Source of the DNA: Brevibacillus sp. DP1.3A
GTDB lineage: Bacteria; Bacillota; Bacilli; Brevibacillales; Brevibacillaceae
Direction of reading: 5' to 3'
Length of the DNA stretch: 64,000 bases
Assembly: GCF_013284245.2 (NCBI RefSeq)
Contig: NZ_CP085876.1
Span: 2,959,001-3,023,000 of the forward strand
Below the pieces are notes generated by a model. The model was not told where the DNA came from, made no database searches, and was given only the letters and a program-made list of their open reading frames with translations. The translations under genes and the position numbers were made by a program. The stretch's first letter is position 1. Every line of letters starts with the position of its first letter. Of this stretch, positions 42,227-51,049 are shown one piece after another.

Positions 42227-43798
42227 ATGAGTGTTTTGATTGTAGATAATTTGTCCCATGGTTTTGGGGACCGTGTTTTGTTTCGCGATGTGTCTTTCCG
42301 TTTGCAACCGAATGACCGTGTAGGACTCGTAGGCGCAAATGGTACTGGAAAATCAACGATGATGGGGATTTTGACAGGCCAAAACTTGCCTGATAACGGT
42401 CGTGTTGAATGGATGCCCAAAATCGAATACGGATATTTGGATCAGCATACCAAGCTGCAAGCTGGCAAAACGATTCGTGACGTACTCAAGGACGCCTTCC
42501 TGCCACTCTTGGAGCAAGAGGCGGAACTGATGACGATTGGTGAAAAGATGGCCGAGGCAACTCCAGAGGAACTGGAAGAATTGCTGGAGCGGATGGGCGA
42601 AATTCAAGACAAGCTAGAAACAAGCGGCTTTTATTTGATCGATGCAAAAGTAGATGAAATCGCCAACGCTTTGGGCTTGAGTGCAATCGGTTTGGAACGT
42701 GACGTTGCATCCCTCTCTGGTGGTCAGCGTACCAAGGTTCTTTTGGCAAAATTGCTGCTGGAACAACCAACTGTTCTTTTGCTGGATGAGCCGACGAACT
42801 ACTTGGATGAAGAGCATATCGTGTGGCTGAAAAACTACTTGAAGGATTACCCTTACGCTTTCATGCTGATTTCCCATGACACGACCTTCATGAACGAAGT
42901 CGTGAATGTGATTTATCATTTGGAATTTACCAAGCTGAATCGTTACACAGGGAACTACGAATCCTTCCTGGCACAGTCTGAGACAAAACGCAGTCAGCAC
43001 TTTGACGCATTTGAGAAGCAGCAGGAAGAAATCGCAAAAATGGAAGACTTTATTGCGCGCAATAAAGCACGTGCGTCTACTACCGGCCGCGCGAAGAGCC
43101 GTCAAAAGCAGCTCGATAAAATGGATCGCATCGACAAGCCGGAAACGGCTGCGAAACCTTCGTTTATCTTTAAGGAATCCCGGGCAAGTAGCCGTTTTGT
43201 CATCGAGGCTGAAAACCTGGAGATCGGATATTCTCATGCATTGCTGCCGAAGCTTAGCGTGAAGCTGGAGCGCGGTGAAAAAGTAGCGATTGTCGGCATG
43301 AACGGTGTCGGTAAGTCTACCCTGTTGAAAACGTTGCTTGGTGTGATTCCTCCGTTGGATGGAAAGCTGGAGAAAGGCGATTTCCTCCATCCTGCTTACT
43401 TCGAGCAAGAAGTAAAGGCGAAGCCAATCACTGCACTTGATGATGTATGGAATGAATTCCCTGCCATGAATAACCATGAAGTTCGCGGAGCGCTGGCACG
43501 TTGTGGTTTGAAAAATGAGCATATCAATCGTAACTTGAACGCTCTGTCCGGGGGCGAGCAAGCAAAAGTTCGCCTCTGTAAATTACTGCAGCGCGAAAGC
43601 AACTGGCTAGTATTTGACGAGCCGACGAACCACTTGGATGTCGTCGCCAAGGAAGAGCTCAAACGCTCCTTGAAGGAGTTCAAAGGGACCGTCCTTCTCG
43701 TATGCCACGAACCTGAATTTTATGAGGATTGGGTTACACAGACGTGGGATGTTGAGAAATGGAGCTTGGAACAGGCAAAAACACCGATTAAATTGTAA
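42227..43798 (+). CDS. ABC-F family ATPase (Uup/YkpA/YbiT type)
   Basis: 523 residues. Two ATP-binding cassettes in one chain with no membrane segments. Walker A motifs GANGTGKST and GMNGVGKST; signature LSGGQRTKVLLAKLL and LSGGEQAKVRLCKLL; Walker B VLLLDEPTNYLD and WLVFDEPTNHLD. The linker of about 80 residues (SQHFDAFEKQQEEIAKMEDF) is the ABC-F P-site tRNA-interacting motif region. Members bind the ribosome; YkpA/YbiT-type are translation factors rather than antibiotic-resistance types. CAGGAGGAAG lies upstream of the ATG. Confidence 0.92.
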   Translation: MSVLIVDNLSHGFGDRVLFRDVSFRLQPNDRVGLVGANGTGKSTMMGILTGQNLPDNGRVEWMPKIEYGYLDQHTKLQAGKTIRDVLKDAFLPLLEQEAELMTIGEKMAEATPEELEELLERMGEIQDKLETSGFYLIDAKVDEIANALGLSAIGLERDVASLSGGQRTKVLLAKLLLEQPTVLLLDEPTNYLDEEHIVWLKNYLKDYPYAFMLISHDTTFMNEVVNVIYHLEFTKLNRYTGNYESFLAQSETKRSQHFDAFEKQQEEIAKMEDFIARNKARASTTGRAKSRQKQLDKMDRIDKPETAAKPSFIFKESRASSRFVIEAENLEIGYSHALLPKLSVKLERGEKVAIVGMNGVGKSTLLKTLLGVIPPLDGKLEKGDFLHPAYFEQEVKAKPITALDDVWNEFPAMNNHEVRGALARCGLKNEHINRNLNALSGGEQAKVRLCKLLQRESNWLVFDEPTNHLDVVAKEELKRSLKEFKGTVLLVCHEPEFYEDWVTQTWDVEKWSLEQAKTPIKL

Positions 43799-43803
43799 AA
43801 GCA

Positions 43804-43843
43804 AAAACAGGCAGCCACCATCGGGTGAGACTGCCTGTTTTTT
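43804..43843. terminator. Bidirectional terminator
   Basis: AAACAGGCAG and CTGCCTGTTT flank CCACCATCGGGTGAGA, with T and A tracts outside. Confidence 0.9.
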
Positions 43844-44358
43844 TATGTGAGCGACGCATTCCGCATACGGATCATGGAAAAGTGCAGACTGCTTTGTAGC
43901 AGTGAATCTCGCAGCGGCAACAGCGAAGGAGTGATTCTCAATTCAATATCCGCTTGGCTAAGGCAGTGTACGAGGTCTCCTAATGGCTTTACGTCTAGTG
44001 GCGTAACGGTTTCGTTTGACAAATAGTAGCCCGCGCCTTCGTCCCAGCAATAAAAAGATTCTGGAGAGAAGGTATATTCATATAGCTTTGTTTGTGTAAG
44101 CACGGGATACCATTTACTTTCGATAGCCATAACCATTTTGGCAGTCGTCAAGCCAAGAAAGCGCTCGACGTCTGTTGCCTCAGAATCTGCTTTTTTGTAA
44201 AAGCAAATCCGCGGGCAATCTCGCGGTAAATAATACATCGGCGCTCGTGCTTCATCAATCGCCCATACAGCTGGAGCAAGTGTGGGGTGGGAGGGATGGG
44301 CGCGAGGATGAAAAATTGCAATGGACGGGTCTTCACTGTAATGAAACAATTTGTCCAT
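43843..44358 (-). CDS. DUF6886 family protein
   Basis: 171 residues. The N-terminus LFHYSEDPSIAIFHPRAHPS and VWAIDEARAPMYYLPRDCPR is the DUF6886 pattern (FHFSEDPxIxxFxPRxHP, WAIDExHAPxYxFPRDCPR). The pattern resembles proteins with an ADP-ribosyltransferase-like or RES-like small fold, but no function is known. No signal or membrane segment. Start ATG at 44358; ends inside the terminator of the ABC-F gene. Confidence 0.8.
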   Translation of the reverse strand: MDKLFHYSEDPSIAIFHPRAHPSHPTLAPAVWAIDEARAPMYYLPRDCPRICFYKKADSEATDVERFLGLTTAKMVMAIESKWYPVLTQTKLYEYTFSPESFYCWDEGAGYYLSNETVTPLDVKPLGDLVHCLSQADIELRITPSLLPLRDSLLQSSLHFSMIRMRNASLT

Positions 44359-44395
44359 AAATCTTAACCCTCCTCTAAATCATCTCAGCCGTTCT

Positions 44396-45478
44396 CTAAA
44401 AAACAGCCCACGCATTTGGCAAATAGCGGCCTCGATGATACGGAGAAGATGTTTTCGTAATGGCTTCACCGTTGTGCAGCATCATGGAGCTGGAACCACC
44501 ATCCATGGCCATTGCTGTCACCACACCGCGCTCGGCCAATACTTCCGCCATGTCGTTCATGCTTGCGCCGATGGAATGACCAGGCTGGCGTCCATCAATG
44601 ACAGCAAATACGATCGTCCCGTCTTCTTTTTGTCCAATTGCGGTACGCGGTTGAATGCCCCAGCTCTTGGCAGGCTTTCCTTCAAACATATTTTTCCCGT
44701 TTACAATCAACTGGGGACGGAAGCTCACAGCGTCACGCACGCCCATCTTTACGAGTTGTTCAGCCGAGTAGCTGCCAGTAATCAGTTTACCGTCATAGGT
44801 AAGCCCTAACGCGGTTTCTCCGCTTCTCGGATTGTAGCCTTGCAAAATCTTTCCGTCGTGGATGACGACGCCGTAGGCATGCGCTCCTTTGCCGTAGCCG
44901 TCTGGATCAGCGAATCCACTCGCATTGACAATCCCGATGGCTCCTGTTTTCTTCACAAACTCATCAAGCAGATCTCCACGGTCCTTGCGATTCGTGACGA
45001 CGAGTCGTACTCTGCTCGGGTCGCTAATGTACATGATTTTTCCTTTAAAGTAATAACTTCCTTTCGAGATGTCAATTTCCTCAATCTCGATTAGCTCCTT
45101 TGGTTTCTCCGGAAGTGTGACGGTTACCAGATTCGATTTCGGCGGAACAGGAGGTCCTGCAGTGCCTGTGCCTTCGGAATTGATAACGGTCGGATGTGTA
45201 ATTTGCTGCTTTAGTTCTTTCAATTTTTCATCAGGTAAAAACGTATAGGGGGCCCAGTAATCGTGCTGTGTTGTCAACAAAGTGCCTGCCGCCCACTCAC
45301 GTAATTCGACTCCGTTTTTCGTTCCAAATAAAAAAATAATTCCCAGCAGCGCTAAGCTTGTACAGGTTAAGGCAGTGCCGAGGAGCCATTTCTTAACCCA
45401 ACGCCCTGGTCTTTTACGCTTGACTCGCTTGTGTGTGCGAGTGCGCGATAACATCTCCATATCCATATTCACATCCAA
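44396..45478 (-). CDS. Phosphodiester glycosidase (NAGPA) domain membrane-anchored protein
   Basis: 360 residues. A basic head (RTHKRVKRKRPGRWVKKWLL) and one transmembrane helix near 30-52 put the rest outside. The catalytic domain (about 150-360) shows VNASGFADPDGYGKGAHAYG, VVIHDGKILQ, RTAIGQKEDGTIVFAVIDGR and AMAMDGGSSSMMLHNGE, the N-acetylglucosamine-1-phosphodiester alpha-N-acetylglucosaminidase fold. In bacteria such proteins act on exopolysaccharide or teichoic-acid-like phosphodiesters. Start is uncertain: the first TTG has no clear site and an ATG follows four codons later. Confidence 0.85.
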   Translation of the reverse strand: MDVNMDMEMLSRTRTHKRVKRKRPGRWVKKWLLGTALTCTSLALLGIIFLFGTKNGVELREWAAGTLLTTQHDYWAPYTFLPDEKLKELKQQITHPTVINSEGTGTAGPPVPPKSNLVTVTLPEKPKELIEIEEIDISKGSYYFKGKIMYISDPSRVRLVVTNRKDRGDLLDEFVKKTGAIGIVNASGFADPDGYGKGAHAYGVVIHDGKILQGYNPRSGETALGLTYDGKLITGSYSAEQLVKMGVRDAVSFRPQLIVNGKNMFEGKPAKSWGIQPRTAIGQKEDGTIVFAVIDGRQPGHSIGASMNDMAEVLAERGVVTAMAMDGGSSSMMLHNGEAITKTSSPYHRGRYLPNAWAVF

Positions 45479-45596
45479 TTGAAAAATTGTACAAGGGTTA
45501 TCATTCCTATAGGAGAAGACGCATGACCGGGTAAAAGGTTTCAGGAAAATAATATGTGATCACCCGGGTCAAAATAAAGGACAGGAGGTGATAGGT

Positions 45597-45740
45597 GTGC
45601 GTGACTATGATGAGGCGTTTCAAAAGGAAGTAGAGGAGTACATGGAAAGTCCAAAAGGGACACGTAACCAAACCACCAGCCGGGACCGTCAAGACCAGGG
45701 TGAGAAGCAGGAAACCCGTATCGATTCCAATAACGGGTAG
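45597..45740 (+). CDS. Hypothetical small hydrophilic protein, 47 aa
   Basis: GGAGGTGATAG is followed by overlapping GTGs; the one at 45597 gives an ORF VRDYDEAFQKEVEEYMESPK then GTRNQTTSRDRQDQGEKQET that ends at 45740. The product is almost entirely charged or polar and probably unstructured. A strong terminator follows ten bases later, which argues for a genuine gene. No family known. Its size and composition recall spore-expressed small proteins. Confidence 0.55.
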   Translation: MRDYDEAFQKEVEEYMESPKGTRNQTTSRDRQDQGEKQETRIDSNNG

Positions 45741-45749
45741 AAGGAAGGT

Positions 45750-45784
45750 CAGGCGAAGTCCATTGCGGATTTCGCCTGTTTTTA
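45750..45784 (+). terminator. Terminator of 47-aa gene
   Basis: CAGGCGAA-GTCC / GGAT-TTCGCCTG stem, then TTTTTATC. Confidence 0.85.
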
Positions 45785-45891
45785 TCTATCTCCGATGGAC
45801 CATACCTCACGAGGACTGGCTTACCTCTGTTTTCTACCTGCAAAGTGTGGTAAGCTTACCCAATGCACGAATTTATGCCAGGAGGGTTTTT

Positions 45892-47136
45892 GTGAGCACC
45901 ACGTTTGCAGATTTACAAATTAGCGCACCGCTGTTGACTATATTGCGAGAGCGAAAAATGGAAACACCGACCCCTGTTCAGAGTGAAGCTATCCCGGTGA
46001 TTATGGCTGGTCGAGATGCCTTGATTGAATCACCGACTGGGACAGGCAAGACGTTTGCTTATCTATTGCCGATTTTATCGAAAATCAATATGGAGCAAAA
46101 AGATGTACAGGCCATTGTACTTGCACCGACACATGAGCTCGTTGTTCAGATTGCGCGGGAAGCAGAAAGCCTTCTGCCAGGCAAGGACACGGCCGTAATG
46201 TCCATTATTGGTGGAGTCGATGTGAAACGCCAAATCGAGAGACTGAAAAAGAAGCCTGTATTGATCGTAGCAACACCAGGAAGACTGCTGGAGCTAATTG
46301 ATCAGCGCAAACTAAAGGTCCATGAAGTGAAGACAGTTGTTGTCGACGAAGCAGACCGGATGCTGGATGCGGGCTTTGGCAAGCCAGTTCAAGAGGTCAT
46401 GAAAAAAACACTGCGTGATACTCAACGCTTGTTATTCTCCGCGACAATCGCAGAGGAAGTCGTACATACGGCTGAAATTTTCACAAAAGATGCTGCTGTT
46501 ATTCGCGCAGCAGCACCAGAAGGCGCCGCAGGAGTAGCACACATGTATTTGGTCACCGATCCACGCAAAAAGGTGGATACGCTCCGTCGTTTGTTGCGCC
46601 TCGTCAATGTTCGCTCCTCGATTGTTTTTGTCAATCAAATCGAAAAAGTGGACGAGATTGTATCGAAGCTCAACTACCATCATTTGCCGTGCAGACTCCT
46701 GCACCGTGATGCTACGAAAGAAGATCGTGCCCGCACCCTGCAACAATTCCGGGATGGAGCATTCCCTGTGTTGATTACGACAGATGTATCGGCACGTGGC
46801 ATTGATATTCCAGGTGTGGAATGTATTGTTCATTATGATCCTGCGTCGGATGCTGACACGTATATTCATCGCAGTGGCCGAACTGGGCGTATGGGGCGTG
46901 CCGGACTGGTATTTTCGATCATTACGACACAGGAACAGTTCATCGTCCAAAAATTTTCCAAGCAAACAGGCTTGCCTATTGCTGAAAAATTCATGACGCA
47001 CGGAGCGCTGGAAGATCCGCGTCCTGTACGAAAGCCCGCTCCAGGACAAAAGTCAGGAGCTCCTGCCAAAAATGCGAGCCCTGCAAAACGAAATCAAAAT
47101 CGTGCACATAAGAAGGGCAGCTTTGGAACAAAGTAG
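45892..47136 (+). CDS. DEAD-box RNA helicase
   Basis: 414 residues from GTG with AGGAGGG upstream; the ORF extends back through the preceding terminator and is not used there. Q motif TFADLQISAPLLTILRERKM then TPVQ; motif I SPTGTGKT; Ia PTHELVVQ; II VDEADRML; III SATIA; V-VI TTDVSARGIDIPGVECIVHY and HRSGRTGRMG. A short basic C-terminal tail (KNASPAKRNQNRAHKKG) replaces the longer domains of CshA. Acts in RNA remodelling, ribosome assembly or mRNA decay. Confidence 0.93.
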   Translation: MSTTFADLQISAPLLTILRERKMETPTPVQSEAIPVIMAGRDALIESPTGTGKTFAYLLPILSKINMEQKDVQAIVLAPTHELVVQIAREAESLLPGKDTAVMSIIGGVDVKRQIERLKKKPVLIVATPGRLLELIDQRKLKVHEVKTVVVDEADRMLDAGFGKPVQEVMKKTLRDTQRLLFSATIAEEVVHTAEIFTKDAAVIRAAAPEGAAGVAHMYLVTDPRKKVDTLRRLLRLVNVRSSIVFVNQIEKVDEIVSKLNYHHLPCRLLHRDATKEDRARTLQQFRDGAFPVLITTDVSARGIDIPGVECIVHYDPASDADTYIHRSGRTGRMGRAGLVFSIITTQEQFIVQKFSKQTGLPIAEKFMTHGALEDPRPVRKPAPGQKSGAPAKNASPAKRNQNRAHKKGSFGTK

Positions 47137-47172
47137 GACAAGAAGTACACAACTTGTCTGCAGGAGGTTTCC

Positions 47173-47328
47173 ATGCGCAAAGATCGGTTATATGAAGAGG
47201 ATTTGCTGGTAAATGGCACAGTTGGTGGAGAAGTTCTGACGAAACACGAACGACAAGTGCTGCGCCAGGAAGCAGGGGAACTGAAGGAAAAGATCGAACA
47301 GGCGAAACAAGAGCCGATTGCAGAATGA
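47173..47328 (+). CDS. Hypothetical small protein, 51 aa
   Basis: CAGGAGG lies before the ATG, 36 bases after the helicase stop. MRKDRLYEEDLLVNGTVGGE is followed by a charged helix, VLTKHERQVLRQEAGELKEK. No family is recognised. The short spacing suggests that it is translated from the helicase mRNA and ends at the terminator 47338-47384. Soluble, no cysteine. Confidence 0.55.
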   Translation: MRKDRLYEEDLLVNGTVGGEVLTKHERQVLRQEAGELKEKIEQAKQEPIAE

Positions 47329-47337
47329 ATGACGAAG

Positions 47338-47384
47338 AAGAGCAGGGAGAATCCGTGAAGTCTACGGATGCCCTGCTCTTTTTT
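47338..47384. terminator. Terminator between helicase unit and kinase gene
   Basis: AAGAGCAGGG and CCCTGCTCTT with a second inner stem (ATCCGT/ACGGAT), then TTTTTC. The kinase gene on the other strand ends within it. Confidence 0.85.
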
Positions 47385-48204
47385 CTTGGAAGTGGATCAA
47401 ATAGCGGTCCAGCTCTCTGAGCCAATCATGTACGCTTTCATAAGGGGCGTCCATTTGTAACAAACGCCGAATCATCATTCGAATGGAAGGGGATAACGAG
47501 AGCTCCTCTTCCCAGCTTTTTTCAGGTGCGTCCGGTTCCGATTCGTACCCGGAATAGAGCAAGAATAAAAAGAAATGCCCCAATGCGTACAAATCACTGG
47601 AAGGAGCAACTTCTCGCTTCAATTGTTTTTCGGACGGGTAGGCGGAAATCGTATCAGCTGTATAAGTCGGGCGATCACCAACGAACCGAGCGAGGCCAAA
47701 ATCAATCAGGTATGGCTTGTCCTCTTTCCAGATGACGTTGGGGATGCGTACGTCACGGTGAATCACATTTTGCTCATGGAGGTAGGCCACGAGTTCCCCG
47801 ATTTGGCGAATCCATTCGGCGCATTTTTGCTCATTCGCCACGATGTTTTGATCAAACAACATGTCTTCTAGTGTCGGTCCAGCTATATAAGTCATGACCA
47901 TAAACGAGTCGTGCTGATAAGTGAAGGAATCCAGACAGCGAGGAATTTGCGGATGTGAGAGGGACATCAGCACCTTTTTTTCATACGCTTGCATGGCTTC
48001 TCCTTTTGGCGTGTGCCGCAGGCTTGGTTTCACTTGTTTCAGCACGACCTGATTACCTGTAGGGTTGTGCGTGGCGAGATAGGCGATCCCGTAGCTTCCC
48101 ATTCCTAATACTTTTGTTATTTCATACTGACCTGCTAGGTGGCCGGGTTGATACGGTTTATCGCGTATCGTTTCGTTCCACCATGCCTTCATACGAGTCC
48201 ACAT
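47362..48204 (-). CDS. Hanks-type Ser/Thr protein kinase, cytosolic
   Basis: 280 residues, a kinase domain only: glycine loop LGMGSYGIAYLA, VVLKQVKP with the ATP-binding Lys, ENVIH replaced here by EQNVIHRDVRIPNVIWKEDK (catalytic HRD with R in place of the usual K after it), DFGLARF, and YPSEKQLKREVAPSSDLYAL as the activation/APE region (DLYALG in subdomain IX). No transmembrane or PASTA part, so it is not PrkC-like. Many sporulating Firmicutes carry such small soluble kinases. Target unknown. Start ATG or GTG at 48204. Confidence 0.87.
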   Translation of the reverse strand: MWTRMKAWWNETIRDKPYQPGHLAGQYEITKVLGMGSYGIAYLATHNPTGNQVVLKQVKPSLRHTPKGEAMQAYEKKVLMSLSHPQIPRCLDSFTYQHDSFMVMTYIAGPTLEDMLFDQNIVANEQKCAEWIRQIGELVAYLHEQNVIHRDVRIPNVIWKEDKPYLIDFGLARFVGDRPTYTADTISAYPSEKQLKREVAPSSDLYALGHFFLFLLYSGYESEPDAPEKSWEEELSLSPSIRMMIRRLLQMDAPYESVHDWLRELDRYLIHFQEKRAGHP

Positions 48205-48313
48205 TGTTTGATTTTCCCCCCTCCCTTCATCTTATCATGATTTGAAAAAGCTGACCTTTTTTTCAATAGGTTTGCTATAATCAGTTCGTTACATGCAGAC
48301 AGGAGCGAAGGGT

Positions 48314-49429
48314 ATGAATTTTACAATTGACTGGTTATCCTTTTATCTAATGGAACAGCCTGAAGAAGAGGATGGCATTAAACAAGTGCGGATGACGCGC
48401 TATTTGAGCCATGATGAATATCAGAGAAGCGAGCTGAAAGATTTTCTCGATGGGGAATTCGCCCGGATTGCGAAAAGAAAAGTCGAGATGAATCCAAAGA
48501 CAGAAGGCACGCCGACAAAACTGGGTCAATTTGTGTTGGAGCCTGGACATCCATTGGACTCGAACCCCAACTATGCCCTCTTGAATCGATTGTTGGCAGC
48601 GGAAACGTCAGGGGAGAGCAAGGAGCCCTGTCAGGAGCTGATTCAGTCGTATTTGCGAACCTCTCAAGTGAGAGGCGGAGTCATGATTGTGGTACGGACG
48701 AGGTTAGAGCTGATTGACGAGCGCTATGTCTTTATTTTAAAATGCGATTTCGAACAAAAAACAGCGGTCATCACAGATGAGAAGAGCCTAATATCGAATG
48801 TACGCATGGCGATCAATGCCAAAAACATGAAATCGCTCATGTATCCGTACATGATTGAATCAGGGATGAATGACCCGTATCACGTGAAAATTCATCAGTT
48901 CTCCCACGCGCGCTATTTCGAGGAATTTTTGCGCTTTATCGAGTATCCACAGACGATGACACAGATCGTTTCTGAAGAAGTCATTTCATTGGCGAGACAG
49001 CACATCGAATATACGTATCCCGAAGAGTCCGAAGAGCGGATACGGGAAGAGGAAGCGATCGAACTCATTGCCGCAAGCCCTAAGCGGGAGCTCGCAGAAA
49101 AATGGGAGCATGAGACCGTGATGGAAGCGATGCAAATCATTACAGATCGCCAACCAGAGGTCGAGCTGAAGTTCAAGCTGGATCATATGCAGATCCGCAC
49201 GTTATTGGCCGATTACGGCACCAGCCTGCATATCGCCAAAGTGAATGGGCGTTATTTGGTGCTATTAGAGGGCGAGCAGCTACAGTTCGAGCGTGGCATG
49301 TCTCCAGTTGAGTTTTTAAAGCCAAAGGCATTGACGGACATCGTGAAAGAAATCGAAGAGAGAAGCCAGAACGTTGCATATACCCCGGTGAACACGCCTA
49401 CGGAGGACGATGATAATCCACCTTGGTAA
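48314..49429 (+). CDS. DUF3900 family protein
   Basis: 371 residues. AGGAGCGAAGGGT lies before the ATG at 48314; seven codons of upstream frame overlap it. MNFTIDWLSFYLMEQPEEED and KTEGTPTKLGQFVLEPGHPL are the DUF3900 signature, a large soluble protein of Bacilli. A C-terminal part (ADYGTSLHIAKVNGRYLVLL) looks like a nuclease- or ligand-type sandwich but no catalytic motif is clear. Function unknown. The DUF1444 gene starts 17 bases later, so the two are likely an operon. Confidence 0.85.
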   Translation: MNFTIDWLSFYLMEQPEEEDGIKQVRMTRYLSHDEYQRSELKDFLDGEFARIAKRKVEMNPKTEGTPTKLGQFVLEPGHPLDSNPNYALLNRLLAAETSGESKEPCQELIQSYLRTSQVRGGVMIVVRTRLELIDERYVFILKCDFEQKTAVITDEKSLISNVRMAINAKNMKSLMYPYMIESGMNDPYHVKIHQFSHARYFEEFLRFIEYPQTMTQIVSEEVISLARQHIEYTYPEESEERIREEEAIELIAASPKRELAEKWEHETVMEAMQIITDRQPEVELKFKLDHMQIRTLLADYGTSLHIAKVNGRYLVLLEGEQLQFERGMSPVEFLKPKALTDIVKEIEERSQNVAYTPVNTPTEDDDNPPW

Positions 49430-49446
49430 TAAACGGAGGGAAGGGA

Positions 49447-50043
49447 GTGAAGGAGTTGGATCGACAACTACGGGTAAGCGGCCAAGAGCATAACATCTAT
49501 CCGGTTTTGCGTCATGCCTCTATGATCAACAAGTACCCCGAGCGGTGGGTGGTGAAGGAGCATACAGCTGATACGTATGTACTGTACGCCCTAGATCAAG
49601 GCGAAGGTTACGCATTGATTGAGAAGCGGATGTTGCAGGAAGCAGGCTGGACGAGCGAGCAGCTTCATTCATACGCGCTAGAAAACTTGCGAAAGCTCCC
49701 CTTTTCAGTGAAATCACAAGAGGTAGGAGGTCAGCACATCCATTTTATTAGTCCGACAGATGGATACGCGGCAAGCCGAATTTTGCTTGATTCATTTCTG
49801 GAGGAGATGGATCAGAAGAAGCAAGGGGACTCGCTTGGTGTCGCGATACCGCATCAGGATGTGTTGATCGTGGCGGATATGACAGGAGAAGCTGGAGCTC
49901 ACCTGTTAGCGCGTCTCACCTATGATTTTGCCTCGAAGGGGCAAGTGCCGATTTCTGTCTTGCCTTTTTACTGGGAGGAAGGGGAATTGACCCCATTTCT
50001 CGTGGTGACGCACGACTCGGGTACGAAAATTGAAAGAAAGTAG
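49447..50043 (+). CDS. DUF1444-like protein (YtpQ-type)
   Basis: 198 residues. GGAGGG lies six bases before the GTG at 49447. The protein has YPVLRHASMINKYPERWVVK, then GYALIEKRMLQEAGWTSEQL and a C-terminal segment LGVAIPHQDVLIVADMTGEA, FASKGQVPISVLPFYWEEGE. This is the C-terminal pattern of DUF1444/YtpQ, which in Bacillus is longer (about 270 residues), so this copy appears to be a shorter form. Soluble; unknown function. Followed by a terminator. Confidence 0.75.
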   Translation: MKELDRQLRVSGQEHNIYPVLRHASMINKYPERWVVKEHTADTYVLYALDQGEGYALIEKRMLQEAGWTSEQLHSYALENLRKLPFSVKSQEVGGQHIHFISPTDGYAASRILLDSFLEEMDQKKQGDSLGVAIPHQDVLIVADMTGEAGAHLLARLTYDFASKGQVPISVLPFYWEEGELTPFLVVTHDSGTKIERK

Positions 50044-50047
50044 AGCA

Positions 50048-50076
50048 AGCGCGGGGATGGTTTCCCGCGTTTTTCT
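50048..50076 (+). terminator. Terminator of DUF1444 gene
   Basis: CGCGGGGA and TCCCGCG flank TGGTT, then TTTTTC. Confidence 0.85.
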
Positions 50077-51028
50077 ATTTTTTATTCGTGGTATCATGCA
50101 GTAATAACTCAATATAGCGCCCGGCATCTTGAATCAGCCAGTACGGGTACCTGGGACCCTGTATGTACAAGTCTGTGGCGGTCACGAGCATCGTCTTCAC
50201 CCGTGTTTTATCCCCCATCAACTGCGCACATACCCCCATCGTCATCCACGGATATAAATCACCAGTCTGAAATGTATCAAAATGCGGGAACGTGTCTGTG
50301 ATCCTCTGGTAGAGTAGCGAAGCGGTATTGGCATCTGTCAAGCTGTAGACAATAGGAAACGCTTGGGAAGTGACGTCCGGGTACCATTTTCGCCAGCCGG
50401 GGTACGTACGATCATACATTGCATACGACTTGCGAATCCGACTGTACATTCCGCTGATGCCAAGCTCGCAGGCTTTGGCGCGCGTAGCTGCTTCCTCGGC
50501 AGCCTCCACATTTCCGATCAACGAAAATAAATACGAAGCATCTGCTAGCCCCTTGGCCACCTCGCAATTGTCCATCAAATATTTAACCCGATACGAATGC
50601 TTCGCCCAGGTCAGACCGTCCTTCTGTTGAAGGCGGGCAACCGCTTGCAGAAGGGATAAGAGTTTAGCGTGGTTGGCATGCAGCCAGTCCATACGCCCCG
50701 TTGCTCGTATCCATTCCGCAAGCAGACTGAAATAAGTGGTGTGGTAGCTATCTTCGCTATCATTTGTGCCGGTATCGATTTCTCTGCCTTGTTCAAGACG
50801 AAAATCATTGATATAACCGTCTGCATTCAGGTTCCGCAAATACCAATCGAGATGACCACGAACAGCTTCCACTTCCTTCATGCGGATGAGGGAAATAATG
50901 CCGAGGTTGGTGAAGTACGGATTGATTTGATCACGTTTGGGGCCAAGGCGAAAGGTACCGCTCGGCAATTGGCAGGATAGCAAAAAACTTGTTTGATTGG
51001 ACGCCATTTCTTGCATCCACTTTTCCAT
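50075..51028 (-). CDS. Six-hairpin (alpha/alpha toroid) glycosidase-like protein
   Basis: 317 residues with AGGAGG upstream of the ATG. Repeated helical pairs are visible: MASNQTSFLLSCQLPSGTFR, DSYHTTYFSLLAEWIRATGR, LSLLQAVARLQQKDGLTWAK, and GDLYPWMTMGVCAQLMGDKT. The pattern is that of a (alpha/alpha)6 barrel found in GH families and in polysaccharide lyases. Asp and Glu positions fit a toroid but I cannot assign a family or catalysis. No signal, so cytosolic. It lies 21 bases downstream of yppC on the same strand. Confidence 0.6.
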   Translation of the reverse strand: MEKWMQEMASNQTSFLLSCQLPSGTFRLGPKRDQINPYFTNLGIISLIRMKEVEAVRGHLDWYLRNLNADGYINDFRLEQGREIDTGTNDSEDSYHTTYFSLLAEWIRATGRMDWLHANHAKLLSLLQAVARLQQKDGLTWAKHSYRVKYLMDNCEVAKGLADASYLFSLIGNVEAAEEAATRAKACELGISGMYSRIRKSYAMYDRTYPGWRKWYPDVTSQAFPIVYSLTDANTASLLYQRITDTFPHFDTFQTGDLYPWMTMGVCAQLMGDKTRVKTMLVTATDLYIQGPRYPYWLIQDAGRYIELLLHDTTNKK

Positions 51029-51049
51029 GAGGCTGACCTCCTCTCCAAG

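Noticed and set aside
45700..45891. N-terminal extension of the DEAD-box helicase
   Set aside because: The extra 64 codons cross a terminator and the preceding small gene, and the GTG at 45892 has an excellent site.
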